From Adhaeribacter_A terreus (GTDB lineage Bacteria; Bacteroidota; Bacteroidia; Cytophagales; Hymenobacteraceae): a stretch of 64,000 bases of DNA. A program made the position numbers and the translations under genes. The notes below the pieces were generated by a model. The model did no database searches, had not been told where the DNA came from, and saw only the letters and a list, made by a program, of their open reading frames with translations. Location of the stretch: assembly GCF_042657365.1 (NCBI RefSeq), contig NZ_JBHSKT010000001.1, forward strand, positions 496,001 through 560,000, given 5' to 3'. Shown piece by piece: positions 51,477 to 60,239 of the stretch. Numbering within the stretch: the stretch's first letter is position 1; each line of letters opens with the position of its first letter.

Positions 51477-53384
51477 TTAGTTAATTTTTACGAAACGTTT
51501 TACGGCAACACCTTGCTGGGTAGCAATGCGCAGCGAGTAAACGCCCGCCGGGAAGTTCGTCACGTTCAGTTCGGTAGCATTAGCCGGTACGTTAGCAACA
51601 ACCTGGCCTAAAGCGTTCACTACAGAAATAACAGCGTTTTTAGTGTTTACAGCGCTTAAGTTCAATTTCAGCAAGTTAGCAACCGGGTTAGGATAAATGC
51701 TGATCGCGTTGTTCAGGTTTTCAGAAATACCGGTTACGTCGCGGATATCGGTTAAACGACGCGGAACGATCTGGTAGCCTTCATCACGTGGGTCCGAGTT
51801 GTCAAACTGTCCGCCGATACCAGTTAAAACGAAAGTACCGGTTGGAGCAGGAGCGCTAAAAAGGTCTGAATTAGCACCGATACGCATATCATACGTGTTT
51901 GTACCATCGGTTACTTTAACAGTAAAACCAGGCCCTGCGTTAGTCCACTCAGTAGGATCTACTAACGTAAGCGGATTAGCCAACGTGATCAGTTCAGATT
52001 CGGTGCTTTCATCCAGAACAGTTACTACTGCCGGCTGAATTAACGTGCGGTTTTTTGCTAAAACTTCAATAGAGTCTAAAACAATTTGCGTAAGGCCGTT
52101 GAAATGACCAACTGTTCCAACTACGTAAACTGAATCGCCTTCTACCGGAGCAGTTGCAGGAACAATTGCAGCAGAAGTTGTGAAGATACCAATTCCGCCC
52201 GTGTTGTCAATTAAAGTAAGTTGCAGACCAGAACCGGCAGTACGTTGGTTATCGCCGTAAAGCGTACCGTAAACTCTCACTTTTACGCCTAAAGAATCTG
52301 GCAGGAAAGTAGTAGGGTCGTTGTTGTCGATCTGGGTAACGGTGTAAGTTGGAACCGGAGCAACTTCGTTTTCCTGAATAGTTAAGGTGAAAGTAGAAGT
52401 GCCTAAAGTAATGCCGGTTGAAGGATTGCTCAGGGTTAAAACTACCGTTTCGTTCTGCTCCAGAATAGCATCGTCGATGATTGTAACAGTAACGGTTTTT
52501 GGGGTGTTATCGCCGGCTGCCCAGTTAAGCGTAGAACCAGTGAAAGTGAAATCGGTACCGGCAGTTGCAGTTCCGGTAGTAGCCAAAGCCACATCAACAG
52601 AAGCAGCAGCGGTTGGATTCGGGTTAGAAATGTTTACAGAAACGGTATGCGTACCACCTGCTACGTTCTCAGCAACGGTTGCTACACTGGCCGCAAAAGC
52701 AATGCTAGGGCCAGTTGGCGCTGAAATACAAGAAGAAGTATGAGAGCCAAAGTTAGTATAATCAGTGTCAATAAAGTCATCCCATTCGGCAGCTAACGTT
52801 GGGAAATCGCAAGGTGTATTTGAAGGTGGAGTTGTTACCCCGCCTGTAATAGTTGCTTTACGACGTAATACGCGGTTTGCGGTGCTTTTGGTAGTTGTAG
52901 CAACATTCCAGTCACTTCCCGGATCGCAGCCAATATTGCCAAAAATGTCAACAAAAACTTCCGTAGTACCTACCATTTTAACCAATGCAATTGCGTCATC
53001 ACCGTTATGATTGGCTACGTTTGTTCCGCCGCTACCAGAAACTTGAATATCAGCAGCAGTAAGTAATGTAGCATTAGAACCGGAATTTGCAATAATATAA
53101 ACATCGCCGGAAGCCAGGGTGCCGGTTAATGGAAGCGTAGCGGTAGCCGTTGCCGAACCATTCGTATACAGTTTTACACTATAGCCCGTTAATGCGATAG
53201 CTGCATTGGTTGGGTTATATATCTCGATCGCTTTCGAACCATTACCTGTGCCACCTTCCACATATTCTGAGAAGAATAGATCAGAGCAACCAGTTGTCTG
53301 TGCCTGAACTTCAGAAGCAGCTAAAGTAGTGCCGGAAAGCACTAAAGCCATAACTCCCAGTTTTTTAAAGTAATTCTGGATCAT
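51477..53384 (-). CDS. Large secreted protein with lamin-tail, Calx-beta and type IX sorting domains
   Basis: The 635-residue protein has a signal peptide (to VQAQ). Domain order: lamin-tail domain (about 32-200, LFFSEYVEGGTGNGSKAIEI), Calx-beta domain (about 225-340, TGTATAGTDFTFTGSTLNW, TIIDDAILEQNETVVLTLSN), an OB-like region (about 355-555, YGTLYGDNQRTAGSGLQLTL), and a C-terminal type IX secretion tail (from ISIYPNPVANLLKLNLSAV, ending in VAVKRFVKIN). The tail implies export to the surface. Likely an adhesive or nuclease-like surface protein; no catalytic residue is evident. Confidence 0.9.
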   Translation of the reverse strand: MIQNYFKKLGVMALVLSGTTLAASEVQAQTTGCSDLFFSEYVEGGTGNGSKAIEIYNPTNAAIALTGYSVKLYTNGSATATATLPLTGTLASGDVYIIANSGSNATLLTAADIQVSGSGGTNVANHNGDDAIALVKMVGTTEVFVDIFGNIGCDPGSDWNVATTTKSTANRVLRRKATITGGVTTPPSNTPCDFPTLAAEWDDFIDTDYTNFGSHTSSCISAPTGPSIAFAASVATVAENVAGGTHTVSVNISNPNPTAAASVDVALATTGTATAGTDFTFTGSTLNWAAGDNTPKTVTVTIIDDAILEQNETVVLTLSNPSTGITLGTSTFTLTIQENEVAPVPTYTVTQIDNNDPTTFLPDSLGVKVRVYGTLYGDNQRTAGSGLQLTLIDNTGGIGIFTTSAAIVPATAPVEGDSVYVVGTVGHFNGLTQIVLDSIEVLAKNRTLIQPAVVTVLDESTESELITLANPLTLVDPTEWTNAGPGFTVKVTDGTNTYDMRIGANSDLFSAPAPTGTFVLTGIGGQFDNSDPRDEGYQIVPRRLTDIRDVTGISENLNNAISIYPNPVANLLKLNLSAVNTKNAVISVVNALGQVVANVPANATELNVTNFPAGVYSLRIATQQGVAVKRFVKIN

Positions 53385-53437
53385 AAATTAAGGTTTAATT
53401 GAATATTTCGACTGAAATAAATGTTAATTTTGCGGGT

Positions 53438-53469
53438 CAAAACTAATTAAAATATAGACAAAGGACAAA
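53438..53469 (-). promoter_or_regulatory. Promoter of the T9SS-secreted protein gene
   Basis: On the minus strand a -33 TTTG (53469-53466) is followed after 20 bp by the -7 TAGTTTTG (53445-53438). This is good agreement with the Bacteroidota consensus, 54 bp before the start. A + strand TAATTTTG (53425-53432) next to it could serve mltG. Confidence 0.6.
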
Positions 53470-53502
53470 TTCTGCGACATTAAGAATTTGTTATCCAATT
53501 TT

Positions 53503-54561
53503 ATGGCTACCAAACCTAAACCAAAACCACGCAACAAAACGCTTACGTATCTGCTTGTTCTTCTGTTGTTCCTGTTCGTGAGCTTTTCTTATTACGCTTA
53601 CCAGCTCATGTACACCGATAACGTAGATACCAAGGGCAAACCAACTTATGTGCGCATTCGAAAAGGCCAGACCTACGAAGCCGTTATGGATTCTATCGAG
53701 GCCAAAGGCGTGATCATCGATAAACTGGCTTTCCGTTTCATGGCTAAACTCATGAATTATGATAAACTCGTAAAGCCCGGCCATTATCAGATTCCCGATA
53801 ACGCCACCAATTACCAGCTCATCGGTATTTTGCGTTCGGGCCGCCAGACGCCTATTAAACTTACCTTCAATAATATTCGCCTGAAAGACGACCTGGCTGC
53901 CAAACTGGCCGGTTATCTGGATGCCGAAGAAGATGAATTCCGCGAAATGTTCAGCGATGAAGAATACCTGAAGCAATTCGGTTTTACGCCCGAAACCATC
54001 ATGCTCATGTTTATTCCGAATACCTATGAACTGTACTGGAACACCACGCCGGAGCAGCTTATGGAACGCATGAAGAAGGAATACGATAAATTCTGGACCG
54101 CCGAACGCATTGCTAAAGCCAAAAAACAAGGCTTAACCAAGAAGGAAGTTTCCATTTTAGCCTCTATTGTAGAAGCCGAACAAAACCAGCACCCCGATGA
54201 AAGACCCAGAATTGCCGGTGCGTACCTGAATCGTTTAAAAATTGGAATGCCGTTGCAAGCCGACCCGACCGTAGTTTTTGCCGTCGGTGATTTCTCGATC
54301 CGCCGCGTACTGAACAAGCATTTAGCTACCGATTCGCCTTACAATACTTATAAATACAAAGGCTTGCCGCCGGGTCCGATCAATCTGCCTTCTATTCCTT
54401 CCATAGATGCGGTTTTAAATCCGGAGCAACACAAATACATTTATTTCTGCGCCAAAGAAGACTTTTCGGGTTACCACAGCTTTGCCGAAACCGAAAAAGA
54501 ACACATCGCCAACGCCCGCCGCTACCAGAAAGCCTTAACGGCCGCTAAGATCATGAAGTAA
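53503..54561 (+). CDS. mltG: Endolytic murein transglycosylase MltG
   Basis: MltG cuts nascent peptidoglycan strands near the membrane. The 352-residue protein from the ATG at 53503 has one N-terminal membrane helix (LTYLLVLLLFLFVSFSYYAY) and a LysM-like domain (RKGQTYEAVMDSIEAKGVI). The catalytic Glu is in SILASIVEAEQNQHPDERP, with LPPGPINLPSIPSIDAVLNP and FCAKEDFSGYHSFAETEKEH further on. It is the first gene of an apparent mltG-thioesterase-BrkB group, common in Cytophagales. Confidence 0.95.
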   Translation: MATKPKPKPRNKTLTYLLVLLLFLFVSFSYYAYQLMYTDNVDTKGKPTYVRIRKGQTYEAVMDSIEAKGVIIDKLAFRFMAKLMNYDKLVKPGHYQIPDNATNYQLIGILRSGRQTPIKLTFNNIRLKDDLAAKLAGYLDAEEDEFREMFSDEEYLKQFGFTPETIMLMFIPNTYELYWNTTPEQLMERMKKEYDKFWTAERIAKAKKQGLTKKEVSILASIVEAEQNQHPDERPRIAGAYLNRLKIGMPLQADPTVVFAVGDFSIRRVLNKHLATDSPYNTYKYKGLPPGPINLPSIPSIDAVLNPEQHKYIYFCAKEDFSGYHSFAETEKEHIANARRYQKALTAAKIMK

Positions 54562-54594
54562 GGTTTGAATTAGTGAATTATAGAATGCCTGAGT

Positions 54595-54622
54595 AAAAAA
54601 TGCTATGCTTTTGGCCTGAAAA
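54595..54622 (+). repeat. Copy of the 30-bp dispersed element (forward)
   Basis: AAAAAATGCTATGCTTTTGG then CCTGAAAAAC, downstream of mltG. Confidence 0.75.
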
Positions 54623-54663
54623 ACTCGCGCATTTTATCGTTCAATAATTTACGCAATCAATAA

Positions 54664-54716
54664 TTTTAAAAAGAAGCAGCGCAGCGGGAAAATCGTTGCG
54701 CTGCTTCTTTTTAAAA
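54664..54716 (+). terminator. Terminator of mltG
   Basis: Long stem TTTTAAAAAGAAGCAGCGCA / TGCGCTGCTTCTTTTTAAAA. Confidence 0.9.
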
Positions 54717-54740
54717 CAAAATCGTTAACTTTCAGCCGTT

Positions 54741-54800
54741 AAAAACGGTATGCTTTCCGGGAAGAAAACTCAAAACGGTATGGTAGGAGCCTGAAAAAGT
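54741..54800 (+). repeat. Two direct copies of the 30-bp dispersed element
   Basis: AAAAACGGTATGCTTTCCGG (54741 on) and CAAAACGGTATGGTAGGAGC (54771 on), each ending in a GAAAA-type half; the second has CCTGAAAAAGTC. The gap 54562-54866 thus holds three copies and one terminator and no gene. Confidence 0.8.
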
Positions 54801-54866
54801 CAACTGCTAGATCGGATTTTCTTTCTTTGGAAACCAACAACGAACAACCAGCAACCAACAACCAAA

Positions 54867-55292
54867 ATGTACCAGACCGATGTTCAGATAAGAGTGCGCT
54901 ATTCCGAAACCGACCAGATGGGTTACGTGTATTACGGCAATTATGCGGCTTATTTTGAAGTGGCGCGCACCGAAGCGTTCCGGCGTTTAGGCATTCATTA
55001 TAAAGAAATGGAAGCCGCGGGAGTAATGATGCCGGTGCTGGAAATGAAAACCAAATTTATTAAACCGGCCAAATACGACGATCTTCTCACGATCCGGTTG
55101 TTTCTGAAGCATAACCCAACGGCGGCGCGCATTTTATTTGAGTACGAAGTTTTTAACGAAGCGGAACAGTTGCTCACCATTGGCGAAACCACCATGGTTT
55201 TTGTAGATATGAAAACCGGCCGCCCAACGCCTACGCCGCAGGAAATTCAGCAAACAATGGCGCCATATTTTGCCGATGGGGTTACACGATAG
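54867..55292 (+). CDS. Acyl-CoA thioesterase (YbgC/4HBT hot-dog family)
   Basis: The 141-residue protein has the 4HBT active-site segment YSETDQMGYVYYGNYAAYFE followed by VARTEAFRRLGI, with the catalytic Asp in ETDQMG and the long helix after it. The last 23 bases overlap the next gene. Likely hydrolyses short or medium acyl-CoA; the substrate is unknown. In E. coli, YbgC is linked to the Tol-Pal envelope system, which fits the neighbourhood. Confidence 0.92.
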   Translation: MYQTDVQIRVRYSETDQMGYVYYGNYAAYFEVARTEAFRRLGIHYKEMEAAGVMMPVLEMKTKFIKPAKYDDLLTIRLFLKHNPTAARILFEYEVFNEAEQLLTIGETTMVFVDMKTGRPTPTPQEIQQTMAPYFADGVTR

Positions 55293-56199
55293 ATACATAA
55301 AACACAGTCGTCCGTACCGGCTCTTCATTGTTTTTCTGAAGAAGCTGCGGTTCAATAAAGGGCAGGCTTCGGTTTACGATGTGCTTACCGTGCTCATTCA
55401 CGAAATGAAGCTCGATTCGGTAACCAAACGTTCGAGTTACATGGCCTATAACTTTACGCTTTCTATTTTCCCGGCCATTGTTTTCCTTTTTACGCTCATT
55501 CCTTACATCGGCGGCCAGGATTTTAACGAGAACATTATCGATTTTCTGCGCGATTTTATGCCGCCCGAAATGTTCAACGCTTCCGAAGGCACAATTAACG
55601 ATATTGTAAACCAGCCACGCGGCGGATTATTGTCGGTCGGTTTTTTGTTTGCGCTCGTGCTTTCCAGCAATGGCATCATGGCTCTGCTCGATTCCTTCGA
55701 TAAAAAATACCACACTTTCCGGCAACGCAGTTATTTAAAAAAGCGGCTGATTGCCACCGTGCTTACCATCGTTCTATCGCTTATCCTGTTCATCTCCATT
55801 GCCGCCATTTTCTTTGGAACTTACATTCTGGATGTGCTGGTTTATTACGATGTGGTTACAGAAACTTCTACCTACGGCCTGATCCAGGTTCTGAAATACA
55901 TATCGGTGGTTTTCCTGTTTTTGCTGGCTACCTGCATGATCTATTATTACGTGCCCGCCATTCAGGATAAATGGCCGTTTTTCTCGGCCGGCGCGGTAGT
56001 TTCTACTTTACTGATCTTCCTGGTTTCCTGGCTTTTTTCGCTTTACATCAGCAGTTTCGATACTTATAACCACCTTTATGGCTCCATTGGCGCGCTGGTA
56101 GGTTTAATGATCTGGCTCGATTTTGTTTCCATGATCCTGATCCTGGGCTTCGAAATAAACATCAGTATCGATACGGTTACTAAACGGCTGGAAAAGTAG
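55270..56199 (+). CDS. YihY/BrkB family inner-membrane protein
   Basis: The 309-residue protein has about six membrane segments: ALVLSSNGIMALLDSF, RLIATVLTIVLSLILFISIA, YISVVFLFLLATCMIYYYVP, and others. The typical MAYNFTLSIFPAIVFLFTLI is near the start. The family is described as transporters or virulence factors (BrkB), without a firmly known substrate; it is not a ribonuclease BN as once named. It overlaps the thioesterase gene by 23 bases, so the two are translationally coupled. Confidence 0.9.
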   Translation: MPMGLHDRYIKHSRPYRLFIVFLKKLRFNKGQASVYDVLTVLIHEMKLDSVTKRSSYMAYNFTLSIFPAIVFLFTLIPYIGGQDFNENIIDFLRDFMPPEMFNASEGTINDIVNQPRGGLLSVGFLFALVLSSNGIMALLDSFDKKYHTFRQRSYLKKRLIATVLTIVLSLILFISIAAIFFGTYILDVLVYYDVVTETSTYGLIQVLKYISVVFLFLLATCMIYYYVPAIQDKWPFFSAGAVVSTLLIFLVSWLFSLYISSFDTYNHLYGSIGALVGLMIWLDFVSMILILGFEINISIDTVTKRLEK

Positions 56200-56357
56200 T
56201 TAATGATAACTAGGGTTTAGTATTTTAAATGCATTGAACTTTGTAAGTTTCAAGGTTAATACCATCATTCAAATGATAATAGGGTGGTGAAAATTTGTAG
56301 GTGTAAGCCTGAAGAAATTTACGGCTACTGGTAAGAACGTTTCTGCTAATCGCGAAC

Positions 56358-56388
56358 AAGTTCCTTCTCTAGCGTTCAGGATGACAGG
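56358..56388. repeat. Single arm of the GTCATCCTGAGC repeat family
   Basis: CAAGTTCCTTCTCTAGCGTT then CAGGATGACAGG, without a matching left arm in the 56200-56450 gap. The gap ends in TCACTAATCACTAAAATT words before the start codon. Confidence 0.55.
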
Positions 56389-56450
56389 TGTATTTATGAT
56401 ATAGCTTCTGATTACTAATCATTAATCACTAGTCACTAATCACTAAAATT

Positions 56451-58310
56451 ATGTTCTGGAAAAATCTTTCGCTGCTGGAACTTGGCCGCGGCGCCGTCAG
56501 CACTTTTTTGCGCTTCCCGCTTACCATTTTATCGGCCGTTTTCGGTACCGTAATTTGCTTTGAATTGCTGGAACTGAATTATCAGGCGCAGGAACAACAG
56601 CAATATCTCTGGAAGCTGGTGGTTTTTTCCTGGCTTGGTCTGATCCTGTTTTTCGACCTGGAACTGATGGCAGAACGCTATGGTTTTAGCCGGAAAAACC
56701 GGTGGTTTGTATTTGCCGGAGGCCTGGCCGCATTGCTCGCATATTACTTTTACCTCCCGCACCGGCTCGATAGCGAACACATGATCAAGTATGTGTGGCA
56801 GATCTTTTTGTTTGGTTTAGGTTTGCATTTGTTGGCATCATTCGCTCCGTATTTCAACCCGAAAACTGAACACGGTTTCTGGCAATTCAACGAAAAATTA
56901 TTCCTGCGTTTCCTCACAGCCACGCTTTATTCCGGGGTTTTGTTTGTGGGTTTGTCGGTAGCCATTGTAGCCATTCAGCAACTTTTTCAGGTAGATTTCG
57001 ACGATAAAATATTTGCCCGACTCTGGCTGTTTATGGCCGGCGTTTTTCATCCCTGGTTTTTCCTGGCCGGCGTTCCGAAAGATCTGCAGGCTTTAGAATC
57101 GGAAATCCGATACCCGAAAGGCCTGAAAGTTTTTACGCAATTTGTGCTGCTGCCGCTGGTTACGGTTTATTTGCTCATTTTATATGGGTACCTCGGCAAA
57201 ATTATTATTGAGTGGGATTGGCCGCGCGGCTGGGTTTCGTACCTGGTTCTGAGTTTTTCCATTGTCGGTATTTTTTCGCTTTTATTAATTCACCCCATCC
57301 GTAATTCCGAAGGTAATGCCTGGATAAAAACCTATGCCAAATGGTTTTACCGGGCTTTATTTCCCTTGCTCATTTTGTTTGCCCTGGCAATCTGGCGACG
57401 CGTTTCCGATTATGGCATTACCGAAGAACGGTATTTTGTGCTGGCGCTGGCATTCTGGCTGTTTGCGGTAGCATTGTATTTCCTTTTCAGCCGAAGCAAG
57501 AATATTAAATTTATTCCGGTTACGCTTTGCCTTTTGGCTTTTCTGGTTGCTTTCGGCCCGTGGGGAGCTTTTGCCGTTTCGCAGCGTAGCCAGACTAATC
57601 GCCTGAAATTCTATCTGCAGAAAAACGGTATGCTTTCCGGCGAAAAAGTGCAGCCCGCCAAAACTAAAATTCCGGAAAAAGACGAAGCCGAAATTTCCTC
57701 TGTTTTAACGTATCTGGGCCGCATGCATAACTATGAAAGCCTGGAAACGATGTTCGGAAAACGGCTTGATTCCGTTAAAACTTCCGGAAGAGACGAACGA
57801 ACTTACGCATCTTACCAAACCGAAGAACTGATGCGCGGCCTGAATCTGCAATATCGTACCACCAGGAATAATGCGCCCGCCGATGGAAAGCTTTATTTTA
57901 ATGTTGAAACGAAGCGCCAACCGATTTTAAAAACCACCGGCTACGATTACAGTTTTGAACATTCCGTTTCCGGTTTTGCCCACGGCGAAGACGAACAGCA
58001 ATTTGAACTCGGGAAAGAGCTGCTGTTTATTCAGTTTTCGGAGAAGGAGCAAAAGGTCTGGTTTAAAAAAGAAGATGAATCAGTAGCGTTAGACTTAGGT
58101 CCGGTGCTAAAGAAATTTGCAGTTACACGGCGAAAAAAAGTAAAACCGGAAGAAATGACCTTTATGCTGAACCTGAAAAACGCCCGTATAAAAGTGCTGA
58201 TCCTGACTTTAAATGGCGAAAAGCTGAAACGGAAGTATAAAGTAACTCATTTAGACATGCAAATTTTAGTAAAAACGCAGCTTGTTTCAGATTCAGAATC
58301 AGAGAGATAG
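56451..58310 (+). CDS. DUF4153 family integral membrane protein
   Basis: The 619-residue protein has about 12 membrane helices in its first 380 residues (for example LGLILFFDLELMAERYGF, WFVFAGGLAALLAYYFYLP, TLYSGVLFVGLSVAIVAIQQ). The soluble C-terminal part (about 390-619) is probably periplasmic. The family is uncharacterised. Two stretches of the coding sequence look like the 30-bp dispersed element: 56673-56700 (ERYGFSRKN) and 57622-57649 (KNGMLSGEK), in-frame. It stands alone ahead of tRNA-Ser. Confidence 0.85.
   Translation: MFWKNLSLLELGRGAVSTFLRFPLTILSAVFGTVICFELLELNYQAQEQQQYLWKLVVFSWLGLILFFDLELMAERYGFSRKNRWFVFAGGLAALLAYYFYLPHRLDSEHMIKYVWQIFLFGLGLHLLASFAPYFNPKTEHGFWQFNEKLFLRFLTATLYSGVLFVGLSVAIVAIQQLFQVDFDDKIFARLWLFMAGVFHPWFFLAGVPKDLQALESEIRYPKGLKVFTQFVLLPLVTVYLLILYGYLGKIIIEWDWPRGWVSYLVLSFSIVGIFSLLLIHPIRNSEGNAWIKTYAKWFYRALFPLLILFALAIWRRVSDYGITEERYFVLALAFWLFAVALYFLFSRSKNIKFIPVTLCLLAFLVAFGPWGAFAVSQRSQTNRLKFYLQKNGMLSGEKVQPAKTKIPEKDEAEISSVLTYLGRMHNYESLETMFGKRLDSVKTSGRDERTYASYQTEELMRGLNLQYRTTRNNAPADGKLYFNVETKRQPILKTTGYDYSFEHSVSGFAHGEDEQQFELGKELLFIQFSEKEQKVWFKKEDESVALDLGPVLKKFAVTRRKKVKPEEMTFMLNLKNARIKVLILTLNGEKLKRKYKVTHLDMQILVKTQLVSDSESER
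57622..57649 (+). repeat. Dispersed-element copy inside the DUF4153 gene
   Basis: AAAAACGGTATGCTTTCCGG is identical over 20 bases to the intergenic copy at 54741-54760, followed by CGAAAAAGTG. It is read in frame as KNGMLSGEK, at the start of the soluble domain. Confidence 0.7.
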
Positions 58311-58361
58311 GTTTTTGGCTGAAAATTACTGCAACTTTTTTTAATTTTTTTGCGAAAATGG

Positions 58362-58393
58362 TTTTGTAAATTCGATTCAGGTGCATACTTTTG
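58362..58393 (+). promoter_or_regulatory. Promoter of tRNA-Ser
   Basis: A -33 TTTTG (58362-58366) and a -7 TACTTTTG (58386-58393) are 19 bp apart, the best match to the Bacteroidota promoter in the window. Only 12 bp separate it from the tRNA 5' end. Confidence 0.75.
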
Positions 58394-58405
58394 TATCATC
58401 AAAAC

Positions 58406-58490
58406 AGAGAGATGGCAGAGTGGTCGATTGCGGCGGTCTTGAAAACCGTTGACTGTTAAAGGTCCGGGGGTTCGAATCCCTCTCTCTCTG
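58406..58490 (+). tRNA. tRNA-Ser (anticodon UGA)
   Basis: Class II tRNA of 85 bases: acceptor stem AGAGAGA / TCTCTCT (58406-58412 with 58483-58489), D arm with GGTCGATTGC, anticodon loop CTTGAAA (anticodon TGA), a long variable arm as required for Ser, and the T loop TTCGAAT (58471-58477). The discriminator is G and no CCA is encoded. The acceptor stem starts with A-U rather than the common G-C pair. A gene group of probably foreign style (sulfur genes) starts just behind it. Confidence 0.93.
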
Positions 58491-58497
58491 CAAACAG

Positions 58498-58531
58498 AAA
58501 CCCGAAGTAGAAATGCTTCGGGTTTTTTGTT
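58498..58531 (+). terminator. Terminator of tRNA-Ser
   Basis: AAACCCGAAG / CTTCGGGTTT followed by TTTTG. Confidence 0.88.
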
Positions 58532-58573
58532 TTGTTTCGGACATATTGCGGACACACAGAAGTGAATAACCTT

Positions 58574-59197
58574 TTATTGGGTTAACAACCTAAGATAATC
58601 TTGTACCTCTTTTGTATCATATTTAGCCATACCATCATGGCGCGCAGCTACGTTGCCGTCCTTACCCAAAATAAAAGTTGTAGGAATTGTTTGGCTCTGA
58701 AAGGTTGCTGGAAGGTTGCTGACGGGCAGATATACCGGAAAAGTATAGCCTTTCTTAGACACAAATTTCTTTACTTTTTCCGCACCTTCCTGGTCTACCG
58801 AAAGCATTACAAATGCAATGTTTCGATTATCCTTTACTTTATCATATAGTTTCTGAATACCGGGCATTTCAGCCACGCAAGGCGGACACTAGGTTGCCCA
58901 GATATTCATAAAGATCACTTTGTTTTTCAGGCTGCTGAATTTGATTGTATTTCCTTGCAGATCCTGTAATAAGAAGTCATTGGTAACCATTGCTTCCGGT
59001 ATCAATGTTTTATCGATAGAAGTATTGCTTGCGGGGATTTCGGGTAGATCAGGTTTCATAATTCCGGTTGCCAATAAAACCCGTTGTACCTGTCCAATTG
59101 CTTCGGTATGAAGGCCACTCAGGTAAAGAAATCCGAAAATTACCAAGGTATAAACCCAGCCGGGAACGTTGCGGAATGAAAATTTATTATTTGTCAT
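58574..59197 (-). pseudogene. TlpA-type thioredoxin with in-frame TAG in the active site
   Basis: Read through, this is a 207-codon membrane-anchored thioredoxin: N-terminal helix (WVYTLVIFGFLYLSGL), the FxLxDLxGN segment NDFLLQDLQGNTIKFSSLKN, then IFMNIWAT-stop-CPPCVAEMPG, and later SQTIPTTFILGKDGNV (cis-Pro loop). The TAG (58889-58891) replaces the Trp codon TGG of the WCPPC motif with one base change. Upstream and downstream halves are in the same frame and both look intact. A GTG just after the stop (58876) could start the second half, but without the CPPC. Such thioredoxins (SoxW/TlpA) reduce periplasmic sulfur carriers, fitting the neighbours. Confidence 0.85.
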
Positions 59198-59327
59198 TTC
59201 TATATCAATTTAAAGGGTAAGACTCCCAATACTAATTACCAAAGGTACAGCCTTCAAGCTCCGGTTACAATGACCTAAGTTACCGTAGCCGGAACAGGGA
59301 AGCTTTTAGCAGTCAGTAACTACCGTT

Positions 59328-60206
59328 TTATAATTCTACTGTTACAAATCCGTCCTGCTTCAGATCGAACATATAGGTTAACCCGTTAGGAACAATGGTG
59401 GCACCTTCGAGTAATTCTTCGGGAGAAATCTTAAACTTTTCCAGCGACATACCACATACTTTAAACGTTACACCAGCCGCTTTACCAGCTTCAAAAACCG
59501 CCTTCATTTCGCTGTCTTTTTTGAATGCTTCCACCGATTTAGCACAAGCCATTACTACAATCTTGTCGGCGTTATATTTCGTATCCTTCCGCATGGTCTG
59601 AGCAGTATTAACAGCTGCTTTTAAATGGTCGGGCTGGCTGATCAGAATGCCGTAATTTTTCTTTGCCTGGGCAGTTGTTTTGGTAGCCGTATTAACCGCA
59701 TTGGCTGAGGAGCAAGCACTAAACAAAGTAATTGTCATTATACCCAAAATAGCCATTTTTCCTCCGGAATTCAGCTTTGTAACTAACAGTTTCCGTTTTT
59801 GTAAAAACTGATCGAGCCCATAATAAACCGAACCATTCGCCATAAAGAAAACCAATACGCCCATAATGGCAATGTTTTTAAACAGCGGCCCCATCGTGGC
59901 GGCGCTACCTACCTGCACGGTTAAAGTTATCGGGATTAAGATCAGCATCAGTAAAAGGGCTGCCTTGCGGGTCTGAAAACCTGCGAATAGCATAAGGCCT
60001 CCAACCAATAAACCAATCCCAGCTAAAATTATAAGCGTTTCATGGTTAGATATAGAAGTAGCCAGGAAGCCCATTTTTGCTTTTTGTAATCGGGCTGCTG
60101 TTTCTGAAGTTTGGAACAAGTGGTTGAAAGCAGCGGTAATGAAAATAAGGCTTCCCATAATGCGTAAAGCCAGGAACGATATTTTATTCAGGGTATTTGG
60201 TTGCAT
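59328..60206 (-). CDS. DoxX-DsrE fusion protein
   Basis: The 292-residue protein joins two domains. Residues 1-140 are a DoxX-like four-helix membrane domain (SLIFITAAFNHLFQ, LLVGGLMLFAGFQTRKAALL). Residues 151-170 form a fifth hydrophobic stretch ending in FSACSSANA, which looks like a lipobox. Residues 180-292 are a DsrE/F-like domain with Cys221 (VVMACAKSVEAF) and Cys251 (FKVCGMSLEKF). DsrE proteins carry sulfur on Cys; DoxX/DoxD proteins occur in thiosulfate:quinone oxidoreductase. An internal ATG (59756, codon 151) has GGAGG 4 bp before it, so a separate DsrE lipoprotein might also be made. Confidence 0.85.
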   Translation of the reverse strand: MQPNTLNKISFLALRIMGSLIFITAAFNHLFQTSETAARLQKAKMGFLATSISNHETLIILAGIGLLVGGLMLFAGFQTRKAALLLMLILIPITLTVQVGSAATMGPLFKNIAIMGVLVFFMANGSVYYGLDQFLQKRKLLVTKLNSGGKMAILGIMTITLFSACSSANAVNTATKTTAQAKKNYGILISQPDHLKAAVNTAQTMRKDTKYNADKIVVMACAKSVEAFKKDSEMKAVFEAGKAAGVTFKVCGMSLEKFKISPEELLEGATIVPNGLTYMFDLKQDGFVTVEL

Positions 60207-60239
60207 AATATTATCTGTTTTAAAGTTAAATTGAAGCCC

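Noticed and set aside
58247..58555. Open frame of 102 codons on the minus strand across tRNA-Ser, with RERGIRTPGPLTVNGFQDRR
   Set aside because: It is the complement of the tRNA gene; this peptide is a well-known false gene call opposite tRNA-Ser.
58889..58891. Pyrrolysine or selenocysteine at the TAG of the thioredoxin
   Set aside because: Selenocysteine uses TGA, and nothing here indicates pyrrolysine genes; many genes in this window end in TAG.
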